DNA of 43,630 nt from JAZDJP01 sp043803805. GTDB taxonomy: Bacteria > Planctomycetota > JAZDJP01. Under the pieces are notes generated by a model. It searched no databases. It saw nothing but the letters and a program-made list of their open reading frames with translations, and was not told where the DNA came from. Positions 24,198 through 32,049 of this stretch are shown here, in pieces. Every line of letters starts with the position of its first letter. Position 1 is the stretch's first letter. A program made the position numbers and the translations under genes. The stretch lies in the NCBI GenBank assembly GCA_043803805.1, contig JAZDJP010000008.1:1-43630 (forward strand), in the 5' to 3' direction.

Positions 24198-25046
24198 TCA
24201 CTCCAGTTGCCTGAGCACTTCCCCCGCCGTCTTCCGCACCGTCTCATCCGGATCCCCCCGCGAGAGGTCGCGGACGACGTCAGCGAATGAACTCTCCCGC
24301 AACATCCCGACCGCCCGTAGAGCGGCGGTGAGGATCATCGCCTTGCCCGCCGGGGTCATCCCGGGTACGGTATTGAGATGGCGGCGATCCAGCATCGTGG
24401 CGATCACCGCGAGCCCCGAACCCCGGCGGTTCCGGGCCAGCGCGAGGGCCGCGTTCCAACGCACGTCCTCCACCGGATCGGCCAGAAGCCCCTCGAGGGG
24501 CAGGAGCGCCGCCGGCTCGCCGAGCATCCCGATCACATAGGCCGTCATCTTCCGAACGTCCGGGCTCGTATCGGCGAGATACGGCAGGAGTTTCATAGCA
24601 TCCGATTTTTCACCGATGTCCGCGAGGATTTCGATAAATGCCTTTCGCGTCGGAGACGCCGCATCCGCAAGGGCCCCCAGAATGATCCCCGCCGCCTCGC
24701 GCACCCCCATCCGGGAGAGCGCCAACGCCGCCGTTTCAGCGACGGGATTCCGGCGGGGAGGATTCTCCTTGCGGTTCAGTTCCTCCCGCAGCAAATCCAG
24801 AAAGGCCCGCGCGACAACCGGGTCCCGGGCGAGCCGCGGATCCCCCCGCACGTCACGCGCCCCCGCCATCACCGCCCGGAGGCGCGCCGCCGGTTCCCGG
24901 ACGCGGAATGACGCCGCGATGCGTTGTCCCTTTCCCGCCCGGCGGAACGCCCCCTCCCCCCAAAGGACAAGCGGGATCCCCGCCGCCAGCACCGCCAGCG
25001 GGATGACAAAGTATCCCCAAAGCATGGATCGGATGTCGCTTTTCAT
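24198..25046 (-). CDS. Membrane-anchored HEAT-repeat protein
   Basis: The 282-residue product has one N-terminal membrane helix (about residues 10-30, YFVIPLAVLAAGIPLVLWG) followed by HEAT/Armadillo-like helical pairs from about residue 100. Repeating units are of the type AALALSRMGVREAAGIILGAL, FIEILADIGEKSDAMKLLPYL, TAYVIGMLGEPAALLPLEGLL and WNAALALARNRR-G-GLAVIATML. Such repeats form a protein-binding solenoid; no enzymatic motif is visible. The ATG overlaps the stop of the upstream ligase/polymerase gene by 4 bases, so it is co-translated and is probably an accessory factor of polysaccharide export or assembly. That role is inferred only from position. Confidence 0.8.
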   Translation of the reverse strand: MKSDIRSMLWGYFVIPLAVLAAGIPLVLWGEGAFRRAGKGQRIAASFRVREPAARLRAVMAGARDVRGDPRLARDPVVARAFLDLLREELNRKENPPRRNPVAETAALALSRMGVREAAGIILGALADAASPTRKAFIEILADIGEKSDAMKLLPYLADTSPDVRKMTAYVIGMLGEPAALLPLEGLLADPVEDVRWNAALALARNRRGSGLAVIATMLDRRHLNTVPGMTPAGKAMILTAALRAVGMLRESSFADVVRDLSRGDPDETVRKTAGEVLRQLE

Positions 25047-27130
25047 GGCGGGGATCGCTTCCCCTCGAGCGCCGCAATCCGTTCCCGGACGAACCGCGCG
25101 TCGGCCGCCTCCAGACGGAGCCGTTTCACCGTCACCGCCCCGTGAAGCCGGAGAGTCTCGCGATATTCGGCGATCGCCTCCGCCGCATTCCCCGCCCGCT
25201 CCAGCGCCTTCGCCAGTTCCAAATGATAAATCGGTTTTGCCGGATAAAGCCGCGCCGCCGCCCGGTATTCCGAAAGGGCCGTCACCGGGTCATCCTCCCC
25301 CACGAATTCCGCCAGCGTGAAGTGATAGACCGACTTGACGGGATCCAATGCGATGGCCCGTTCGAACCCCGAGAGCGCCCGGGCCCGGTCGCCGGTCCGC
25401 CGTCCGAGCGTCGCACAGGCCCCGGCCCGTTCGAAGGCGATCTCGTCGTCAAGAGGATTCGCCGCCGCCGCGCGTTCGAGACACGCCACGGCTTCCGCCA
25501 CTTTCCCCTCGCGCATGTGCGCCTCCGCCTCCTCCTGCGCGAACCGGGCCGTGAGAAGCCGGGGATAGACCACGCAGCAAAGGAAACCGAGGACAACCGC
25601 CCCGCCCATCACCGCGGCGGCCGCGACCGCGCGCCCGATGCGCACCCTCACGAACCGCCGCGGGGACGGCCGGGACAATGCCATCACCACGAGCCCCGCC
25701 TGGGCCACCGCCGGGACGTACCAGTCGAAATCCGCGAAATTATGAACAAAGAATCCGACGGCACCCGCCGCCGCGCCCGCCCGGACATAAGGCCCATCCG
25801 TCACACCATTCCCGAACACGCCGGCCGCGGCAACCGCCGCGAATGTCATCAAACTCCACATGCGGACCAACGGTTCGTCCATCCCCCACATCGCCCCGAT
25901 TAAAAATGCCATCAGCCCGGCGATGCATGCCGCGCCCCGAAGGCTTCCCGCCGAAGGAGAATCCGTTTCGTCGGAAATGGGATTTTTCGAACCGGCGCGA
26001 AATGACCGGACGACCCCGGACAAAAACACCACCCACATCCCGGCGAAAACAAGAAGTCCCCCGACACCGAGTTCGGCCGCCACCTGAAGAAAATTATTGT
26101 GGGCCTTCTGGGTCTCCTCGGCCTCCGGCGTCTTGTAACGGGCATAGTGATCGCCGAAACCGCCCGCCCCCACTCCGATCCAGGAATTATCGCGTATCAT
26201 GGCGACCGCCACCCCGGCGTATTCCGCCCGCACCCGCGAAGACGCGATGTATTCCCCCGGCCGGGGCAGAACGCCGGCACGCCCCCCCGTATACACGACA
26301 ACCGCCAGAAACGCCGCCGCCGCCCCGAGCCAGGCCAGCCGCCGTCCGTCGAGCCGCCCGGCGAATTTCGCCGCGAGAATCCCGAACACCAGAAGTCCCG
26401 CCGTCGCCGCGACCCACCCCCCCTTTGAGAACGTCAGGATGAGCCCATATCCGACAAGGGCCACGGCCCCAACTTCCACGACCGCGACCCATCCTCTCAT
26501 TTTCAAACCTGAAATCCGCTGCGCCAGAATCCCGAGACCGACCGGGATCGCGATGAGCAGATATCCCGCCAGGGCGTTCGGATAGAGAAGCGTCGCGAAG
26601 GCGCGGTCCGTATTCAACCGGCTGAGATAGTCCCCCAGAAGCGCCTTCTCCACCGGGATGCGCTCGGGATGGAGTTCCAGAACCCGCCGAAGTTCCGGCA
26701 GACCGATGAAATATTGATAAATCGCGCAAACCGCCACGGCCGTTGCGACCGCCAGGAAGCACCGCGCGAGGATGGCCCGCTCCTTCGCTTCGAACGCCAT
26801 CACCGTGCCGTAGAGGGCGGCCAGCGCCAGAAGTTCCGATGCGTGCTCAAGGGCCGATATCTTTCGGGCCGACCACGTCACGGAGAGAAACGCGAACGCC
26901 GCGAGGAGCGCGAGCATCCCCCCGACACCCGGGATCGGAATGCGGACCTCCCCGTCGAGAAGCATGCCGAGAAGAAGAAAAAAATAGGCAAACAACACCC
27001 AGAGTCCCAGGAAGAAATCAACACCGCCGTGGACATTCGGTCCCGGCACAAGCGGCCGCGCCACGAGGCATGCCGTCGCGAAAACGAACGCCAGAAGACG
27101 GCAGAGTGTTTTCAGACGACCCGGATCCAT
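25043..27130 (-). CDS. O-antigen ligase/polymerase-like (Wzy/WaaL superfamily) membrane protein with TPR tail
   Basis: The 695-residue product has about 12 or more membrane helices over residues 10-500. The PF04932-type signature SWIGVGAGGFGDHYARY...KAHNNFLQVAAELGVGGLLVF is present, with the functionally important histidine near residue 342. The C-terminal 170 residues form TPR-like helices (AEAVACLERAAAANPLDDEIAFERAGACATLG, ALSEYRAAARLYPAKPIYHLELAKALERAG). This Wzy/WaaL-plus-TPR layout is known from other bacteria. Such proteins polymerise or transfer undecaprenyl-linked glycans outside the membrane. The start at 27130 follows the WecA-like gene by 10 bases; an earlier in-frame start would overlap that gene. 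It acts downstream of the WecA-like initiator encoded next to it. Confidence 0.88.
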   Translation of the reverse strand: MDPGRLKTLCRLLAFVFATACLVARPLVPGPNVHGGVDFFLGLWVLFAYFFLLLGMLLDGEVRIPIPGVGGMLALLAAFAFLSVTWSARKISALEHASELLALAALYGTVMAFEAKERAILARCFLAVATAVAVCAIYQYFIGLPELRRVLELHPERIPVEKALLGDYLSRLNTDRAFATLLYPNALAGYLLIAIPVGLGILAQRISGLKMRGWVAVVEVGAVALVGYGLILTFSKGGWVAATAGLLVFGILAAKFAGRLDGRRLAWLGAAAAFLAVVVYTGGRAGVLPRPGEYIASSRVRAEYAGVAVAMIRDNSWIGVGAGGFGDHYARYKTPEAEETQKAHNNFLQVAAELGVGGLLVFAGMWVVFLSGVVRSFRAGSKNPISDETDSPSAGSLRGAACIAGLMAFLIGAMWGMDEPLVRMWSLMTFAAVAAAGVFGNGVTDGPYVRAGAAAGAVGFFVHNFADFDWYVPAVAQAGLVVMALSRPSPRRFVRVRIGRAVAAAAVMGGAVVLGFLCCVVYPRLLTARFAQEEAEAHMREGKVAEAVACLERAAAANPLDDEIAFERAGACATLGRRTGDRARALSGFERAIALDPVKSVYHFTLAEFVGEDDPVTALSEYRAAARLYPAKPIYHLELAKALERAGNAAEAIAEYRETLRLHGAVTVKRLRLEAADARFVRERIAALEGKRSPP

Positions 27131-27140
27131 ATTGATAACG

Positions 27141-28232
27141 TTACTCCGGCCTGCGCCGCTCAAGAAGCCAGACGATGGAAAGGCCCCCCGCCGCCTGGAG
27201 AAGCACCACAATCGCCCCGACATCATCCAGACGCGGAAGAAGCGTCGCCGCCGCGCCAGCGCCGAACGTGAGAAGATAAATCACGAGCACCGCAACGGTC
27301 CGCGAAAAGCCGAGGTCCACGAGACGATGCGAAAGATGCCGCCGGTCCCCGACAAAAACAGGTCTTCCTTCCCGCAGGCGGATCCAAACCACCGACACGG
27401 TGTCGAACAGGGGCACCGCCAGAACCAGGAGCGGCAGGGCGATGGAGAATACCGTTCGTCCCGCCTCGTAAAACGTGAACAGGACAATGGACGACGCCAG
27501 GAAATACCCGAGAAAGAGCGCCCCCGCGTCGCCCAGGAACAACGACGCCCCCGGAAAATTGAACGGCAGGAATCCCGCGACCGCCCCGGCGAACACCGTG
27601 AGAAGCCCCGCGATGAACCACTGGCCGTTTTGGACGGCCACGGCGAGGAAGAGCCCCGCGGCAATCAGGGCCACCCCGGCGGAAAGGCCGTTCATGTTGT
27701 CCAGCAGGTTGAAAGCGTTGGCGATGCCGACAATCCAGAAGATCGTGACCACGGCGCCGAAGACGCGGTTGTCGACGAAAAGCGAAAGCGACATCCCCTC
27801 CCAGACCAGCGGCAGGACGGCAAGCCCCTGGATTCCCAGTTTGAGCCACGGATTCATCCCCGCCCCGCGGGCCTTCCGGATGTCATCCCAGAACCCCAGG
27901 GCCAGGATGACCGCCCCGCCGCCGAGGAACGCGAGCAACGCCGGCAATTTCACGAAGACGCCGTCCGCGTACCGCGCGGCCACCGCGGCCCCCCACGGAA
28001 GGGCTCCGCCCCCCCGCACGACCGCCACCGCCGCGACGGCGCCGGCCACGATCACCGACACGGCGGCGAAAATGGCAACGCCCCCCCCGAGCGCCACCGG
28101 GATGGCATGATCCTTCCGCGCGTCCGGACGATCCACGAGATGGGCCGCCCGCGCGGCGGCGCGGACGATGACGCACAGGAGCGCCGAAATCCCCAGCGCC
28201 GCCAGAAACAGAATGACCAGAAGGAATGTCAT
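27141..28232 (-). CDS. WecA/TagO/MraY-family undecaprenyl-phosphate sugar-1-phosphate transferase
   Basis: The 363-residue polytopic protein carries the polyprenyl-phosphate HexNAc-1-P transferase signatures: VDRPDARKDHAIPVALGGGVAIF near the N-terminus, FNLLDNMNGLSAGVALIA with the catalytic-type Asp pair, NFPGASLFLGDAGALFLGY, and the WecA-type carbohydrate loop GRPVFVGDRRHLSHRLVDLGFS near the end. The HLSHRL motif favours the WecA/TagO group over MraY. It would start a lipid-linked glycan by loading a sugar phosphate, probably GlcNAc-1-P, on undecaprenyl phosphate. The ATG at 28232 has GAGAGGG nine bases upstream; a GTG at 28262 in frame is less likely. It is the first gene of the polysaccharide group. 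Confidence 0.88.
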   Translation of the reverse strand: MTFLLVILFLAALGISALLCVIVRAAARAAHLVDRPDARKDHAIPVALGGGVAIFAAVSVIVAGAVAAVAVVRGGGALPWGAAVAARYADGVFVKLPALLAFLGGGAVILALGFWDDIRKARGAGMNPWLKLGIQGLAVLPLVWEGMSLSLFVDNRVFGAVVTIFWIVGIANAFNLLDNMNGLSAGVALIAAGLFLAVAVQNGQWFIAGLLTVFAGAVAGFLPFNFPGASLFLGDAGALFLGYFLASSIVLFTFYEAGRTVFSIALPLLVLAVPLFDTVSVVWIRLREGRPVFVGDRRHLSHRLVDLGFSRTVAVLVIYLLTFGAGAAATLLPRLDDVGAIVVLLQAAGGLSIVWLLERRRPE

Positions 28233-28459
28233 ATCGAGCGCCCTCTCACTTCTTACGAACACCCTCCGGGAGCGAGTTCACAGGTCGCGGCCTGTTGCGT
28301 AGTTCTCAGAGCCCCGACCCGGAACCGTTTCCGACACCCCCACCCCACCAACCACCCGCACAACCGAAGACCGCACGTTCACCGGTCGCGCCCCCTCTCA
28401 ACGTCCGTCGGGCGCGATCCGGTGGAACGAGCCGAATACGCCCCGAAAATCATTATAAC

Positions 28460-28487
28460 TTGATACCTCCCCCCCTGTCAGTAGAAT
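28460..28487 (+). promoter_or_regulatory. Sigma70-like promoter of gpmI, in the 28233-28521 intergenic region
   Basis: TTGATA (28460-28465), a 16-bp spacer containing seven consecutive Cs (28469-28475), and TAGAAT (28482-28487) lie 34 bases before the gpmI GTG. The remaining divergent gap holds a 14-base near-repeat GTTCAC[A/C]GGTCGCG (about 28273 and 28379) and an inverted repeat ACAGG/CCTGT, whose meaning I cannot tell; no promoter for the WecA-like gene was convincing. Confidence 0.62.
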
Positions 28488-28521
28488 GAAATTAGAAACC
28501 AGTTTATCAAGGAAATGACCC

Positions 28522-30066
28522 GTGCAAAACATTCCCCCCCTCCTGCTCCTGGTGATGGACGGCTGGGGATATTCCCCCGCCCGCGATGGAAACGCCATCG
28601 CCCTGGCGCGCACCCCGGTCTGGGACCGCATCTGGCGCAAACGCCCCTCCACACTCGTCCATTGCAGTGGAGAGAACGTGGGGCTCCCGAAGGGTATCAT
28701 GGGCAATTCCGAGGTGGGCCACCTCAACCTCGGAGCGGGACGCGTCGTCTGGCAGGAATTGAGCCGAATTGACAACGCCATTGCGGATGGATCGCTGTTC
28801 GTCAACCCGGTGATCCTCGCGGCCATCGCCCAGGCGCGGGCGCCGGAGGGACGCCTCCACCTCTGGGGACTTCTCTCCGACGGGGGCGTCCACTCCAGCC
28901 AGGAACACCTCCACGCCCTCCTCGAATTCTGCCGGAAACAAGGGCTTCTCCGGGACAAGGTCGCCCTCCACCCCATCCTTGACGGACGTGACACGCCTCC
29001 GAAAAGCGGCGAAGGATACATCGCCAGACTCCTCGAAAAAATGAACGAAACGGGCGTGGGCGTCGTCGCCACGGTCACGGGCCGCTACTGGACGATGGAC
29101 CGCGACAAACGGTGGGAGCGCGTGGCGCGGGCCTACGAGTGCCTGGTGAACGGGAAGGGCCGCGAGGCCCCGGACGCCCTCACGGCCATCCGCGGCGCCT
29201 ACGCCGCCGGAGAGACGGATGAATTTGTAAACCCGATCGTCATCCCGAACCGGGGGAAGCCCCTCCTCATGGAGGACGGCGACTCCGTGATTTGTTTCAA
29301 TTTCCGGACCGACCGCGCGCGGGAGTTCACGTGGGCGCTCACCCAGCCGGACTTCGCGTTCTTTCCCCGGGAGCGCCGCCCCGACGTCCTCTACACCTGC
29401 CTCACCCGTTACGACGAGAAGATGGATCTTCCGATCATCTTCGAAAAGGAGGAACTCCGCGACCTGCTCGGCCACGTCCTGTCCCGAAACAACCTCCATC
29501 AGCTCCGCATCGCGGAAACCGAGAAATACGCCCACGTGACGTTTTTCTTCAACGGCCAGGTGGAGACGCCGGAACCGGGCGAGGACCGCATCCTCATCCC
29601 ATCACCCAAGGTGGCGACGTATGATCTCAAACCGGAGATGAGCGCGCCGGAAGTTACGGAAAAGGTATGCGCGGCCATCCGCTCCCGGAAATACCGGTTC
29701 ATTCTCCTCAACTACGCCAATGGCGACATGGTCGGGCACACAGGGATCCTCCCGGCGACCATCAAGGCCGTCGAGACGGTGGACGAATGCGTCGGGAAGG
29801 TCCTCTCGGCTCTGGAGAACGCGGATGGCGATGCCCTCATCACCGCGGACCACGGCAACGCCGAAATGATAACCGATCCGGCGACCGGCGGCCCGTTCAC
29901 CGCCCACACCACGAACCCCGTGCCGCTGGTGTATGTCGGGGGGCGAAATCTCACGTTGCGGGACGGAGGACGCCTCGCCGACGTCGCCCCCACCTGCCTT
30001 GAAATGCTCGGGCTCGAACAACCGAAGGCGATGACGGGCAGGTCGCTCATTTCCCGCATCTCGTGA
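28522..30066 (+). CDS. gpmI: 2,3-bisphosphoglycerate-independent phosphoglycerate mutase
   Basis: The 514-residue length is standard for GpmI, the manganese-dependent glycolytic enzyme that interconverts 3- and 2-phosphoglycerate. The opening LLLVMDGWGY carries the first metal Asp, and MGNSEVGHLNLGAGRVVWQ carries the phosphorylated serine (Ser63). Later segments are WGLLSDGGVHS, LDGRDTPP, VTGRYWTMDRDKRWER, NFRTDRARE, NYANGDMVGHTG and ITADHGNAE, which complete both metal sites. The start is a GTG at 28522, chosen because AAGGA lies 8-9 bases upstream and the conserved LLLVMDG begins at residue 6. It is transcribed alone from its own promoter. Confidence 0.96.
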   Translation: MQNIPPLLLLVMDGWGYSPARDGNAIALARTPVWDRIWRKRPSTLVHCSGENVGLPKGIMGNSEVGHLNLGAGRVVWQELSRIDNAIADGSLFVNPVILAAIAQARAPEGRLHLWGLLSDGGVHSSQEHLHALLEFCRKQGLLRDKVALHPILDGRDTPPKSGEGYIARLLEKMNETGVGVVATVTGRYWTMDRDKRWERVARAYECLVNGKGREAPDALTAIRGAYAAGETDEFVNPIVIPNRGKPLLMEDGDSVICFNFRTDRAREFTWALTQPDFAFFPRERRPDVLYTCLTRYDEKMDLPIIFEKEELRDLLGHVLSRNNLHQLRIAETEKYAHVTFFFNGQVETPEPGEDRILIPSPKVATYDLKPEMSAPEVTEKVCAAIRSRKYRFILLNYANGDMVGHTGILPATIKAVETVDECVGKVLSALENADGDALITADHGNAEMITDPATGGPFTAHTTNPVPLVYVGGRNLTLRDGGRLADVAPTCLEMLGLEQPKAMTGRSLISRIS

Positions 30067-30104
30067 AGCGTCGCTCGCATCTCGCAGAAACACCGGAAAG
30101 AACG

Positions 30105-30136
30105 TCATGAGGTCATGCGGTCATGACGTCATGACG
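30105..30136. repeat. Phased array, TCATG every 8 bp (array F)
   Basis: TCATG begins at 30105, 30113, 30121 and 30129, four exact 8-bp steps, about 40 bases after the gpmI stop. TCATGA is itself palindromic. The rest of 30067-30188 contains nothing recognisable. Confidence 0.8.
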
Positions 30137-30188
30137 CGAATCAAGAAGTGTAGATCGCAGAACATCGCAGAAATACTTTGGGGAATGA

Positions 30189-30737
30189 TTACGGCGGTTC
30201 CGGTTTTCCGTCTGGTTCCGAAATCGGCCGAATGAGTTTTCCATGAAATTCCTTGATGGTGCCACAACCGTATTGTTTGTGATACATTACATGCCAAGTA
30301 AGTAGGGTCAACGATACGGAAATCAGCACCAAGGAAATCTGATACCATTCTTCTTCCCCGGTTATCCAGTCATTGCTGCCAACAAATACACTTCCTCCCA
30401 ACGCGACGATCAACCAACAAGGACAAACAAACAACAAGGAGCGAAGGAATACCTTTACGAAATGCAACGAAAACAGTTGGGAAAGATTTCCTTTGGGCAG
30501 GAACAACGTAACGACTTGGGATAGCGCCAGACCGTAAAGAAAACTGTAGAGTATCGCTTCGTCACTCGGAGCGCCTTCACTATAGGTCAGGCGCCCGCCC
30601 ATAAAAGAAAGCCAATAACTGACACTTGAAGAGATCGAAAGACAGAATGAAACAACCGCCAACTTAATAAAAATTCCATTTGGAGAAGTCTCGACATCAT
30701 GTCGCACGTGTGGCGTCTCAAACAATTTCTTCAGCAT
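30189..30737 (-). CDS. Unknown four-helix membrane protein in an AT-richer island
   Basis: The 182-residue product has four hydrophobic stretches (about KLAVVSFCLSISSSVSYWLSF, ILYSFLYGLALSQVVTLFL, FVKVFLRSLLFVCPCWLIVAL and WYQISLVLISVSLTLLTWHVM) and a short charged C-terminal tail. I do not recognise a family. Base composition is clearly lower in GC than every flanking housekeeping gene, suggesting recent acquisition. The start at 30737 (MLKKLFE) is preferred to an upstream in-frame ATG because the intervening codons look non-coding; only a weak GGA precedes it. It stands alone between gpmI and the mre operon and is flanked on both sides by phased repeat arrays, like the integron cassette region. 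Confidence 0.62.
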   Translation of the reverse strand: MLKKLFETPHVRHDVETSPNGIFIKLAVVSFCLSISSSVSYWLSFMGGRLTYSEGAPSDEAILYSFLYGLALSQVVTLFLPKGNLSQLFSLHFVKVFLRSLLFVCPCWLIVALGGSVFVGSNDWITGEEEWYQISLVLISVSLTLLTWHVMYHKQYGCGTIKEFHGKLIRPISEPDGKPEPP

Positions 30738-30820
30738 GGTTCCGACACGCCTACAATCGCTCCGGTTCAGTCGCGTTGATCGCGGATTGTAGCCCCGATT
30801 CGGCATTCGGAAATCGGCAT

Positions 30821-30926
30821 CCCTGCTTCGCCAAGAGGCTTCGCAGGGTCCTCCGTAGCTTTAGCGGAGGAGGATCGGAATTTCATCCGAACTCTCGAAC
30901 TCGTGAACTCTCCAACTCTCAAACTC
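30821..30926. repeat. Two hairpins followed by a phased AACTC period-8 array (array G)
   Basis: Hairpin 1: CCCTGC (30821-30826) with GCAGGG (30843-30848), inner GCC/GGC. Hairpin 2: TCCTCCG (30849-30855) with CGGAGGA (30865-30871). Then AACTC begins at 30890, 30898, 30906, 30914 and 30922, exactly 8 bp apart, ending 11 bases before the rodA stop codon. The hairpin core resembles intergenic palindromes I recall from other uncultured genomes. No gene is seen in 30738-30936. Confidence 0.75.
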
Positions 30927-30936
30927 ATTTCATCAT

Positions 30937-32049
30937 TCAATAAGCATTCCGGGATAGTTCCGGTTCCTGCTGTTCCTGCACCGCCATGACGAGCGCCAGG
31001 CCGCAGAAGGAAGTCACGAGAGACGAGCCGCCGTAACTCACAAACGGCAGCGTCAGCCCCGTCACCGGCATGAGGCGGATGGTCATGCCGATGTTAACAA
31101 ACACCTGGGACGCGAATAAAATGAGCACCCCCGTCACCACAAGCCTCCCGAACGGCTCGTGGGTGCGCAGTGCCGCCAGGGCGATCCCGACAAAGAGAAG
31201 GATGTAGAGAATCAGAAGCGCCGTCGTTCCCCAAAGCCCCGTTTCCTCCGCAATGACCGCGAATATGAAATCCGTGTGGCGTTCCGGAAGAAGATTGAGG
31301 CGGTTCTGGGTGCCCTTGAACATCCCCCGGCCCGCGATGCCGCCCGACCCCACCGAAAGAAGCGACTGGATCGTCTGGTAACCTTTCCCGAGAGGATCCC
31401 GGTCGGGATTGACGAACGTCCGCACACGATCCTTCTGATATTCCTTGAGGCCCAGACTCCAAACCGGGACAAAGGCCAGCACCCCGATCAGCGCCACCAT
31501 CCCGAGGTGCCGCAGACGCGCCCCCGCCACATACATCATTCCAAACGCGATCGGAACGAATGTCATCGCCGTTCCAAGATCGGGCTGTTTCAGGATCGGT
31601 AGCATCGGAACGAACATAAGCGCCAGCGGCACAACGAGATCCTTCATCCGTCGCCGTTCCTCCCGGAACATGAGCCAGCGGGCCAGCGCCAGGATGAGGG
31701 CGATTTTCATGAGTTCGGAGGGCTGGAGATTCACCGGACCAAGATCAATCCACCGCCGCGCCCCGTAAATACGTTTCCCGATGACGAGTACCGCCGCGAG
31801 CAATCCGAGTCCGCCGGCGTAGAACACAAAGGCAAACCGGGCGAGGATCAGGTACGGAAAGCGGATCATGAAAAGCAGGAATCCCATCCCCACCGCGATG
31901 AAGATGAGTTGCTGACGGCCAAAGGAGGCATAGGAGGCCTCGCGCACACGCCAGGAGGCGCTTGCGATAAAAATCACCCCGACCAGACACAGCGCGAGCG
32001 CCGTCCCGAGAATGAGCCAGTCCACGCGCGGGGAACGTTTCCCTTTCAT
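30937..32049 (-). CDS. rodA: Rod-shape SEDS glycosyltransferase RodA
   Basis: The 370-residue SEDS-family membrane protein polymerises lipid II glycan strands during elongation in complex with PBP2. Signatures: GARRWIDLGPVNLQPSELMKIALILALA, LKQPDLGTAM (with the catalytic-type Asp), GKGYQTIQSLLSVGSGGIAGRG, LNLLPERHTDFIFAVIAEETGLWG, and TGLTLPFVSYGGSSLV. These favour RodA over FtsW. Its ATG overlaps the stop of the PBP2 gene by 4 bases (ATGA), so the enzyme pair is co-translated. It is the last gene of the long minus-strand operon. Confidence 0.95.
   Translation of the reverse strand: MKGKRSPRVDWLILGTALALCLVGVIFIASASWRVREASYASFGRQQLIFIAVGMGFLLFMIRFPYLILARFAFVFYAGGLGLLAAVLVIGKRIYGARRWIDLGPVNLQPSELMKIALILALARWLMFREERRRMKDLVVPLALMFVPMLPILKQPDLGTAMTFVPIAFGMMYVAGARLRHLGMVALIGVLAFVPVWSLGLKEYQKDRVRTFVNPDRDPLGKGYQTIQSLLSVGSGGIAGRGMFKGTQNRLNLLPERHTDFIFAVIAEETGLWGTTALLILYILLFVGIALAALRTHEPFGRLVVTGVLILFASQVFVNIGMTIRLMPVTGLTLPFVSYGGSSLVTSFCGLALVMAVQEQQEPELSRNAY

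Noticed and set aside
28233..28262. GTG start at 28262 for the WecA-like gene
   Set aside because: It adds ten polar residues before the first membrane helix and its purine-rich site is too close; ATG 28232 is better placed.
30189..30737. Second integron cassette
   Set aside because: A TAGGCG string precedes the start codon at a cassette-like distance, but there is no GTTRRRY there, no RYYYAAC near the stop and no attC-type fold.
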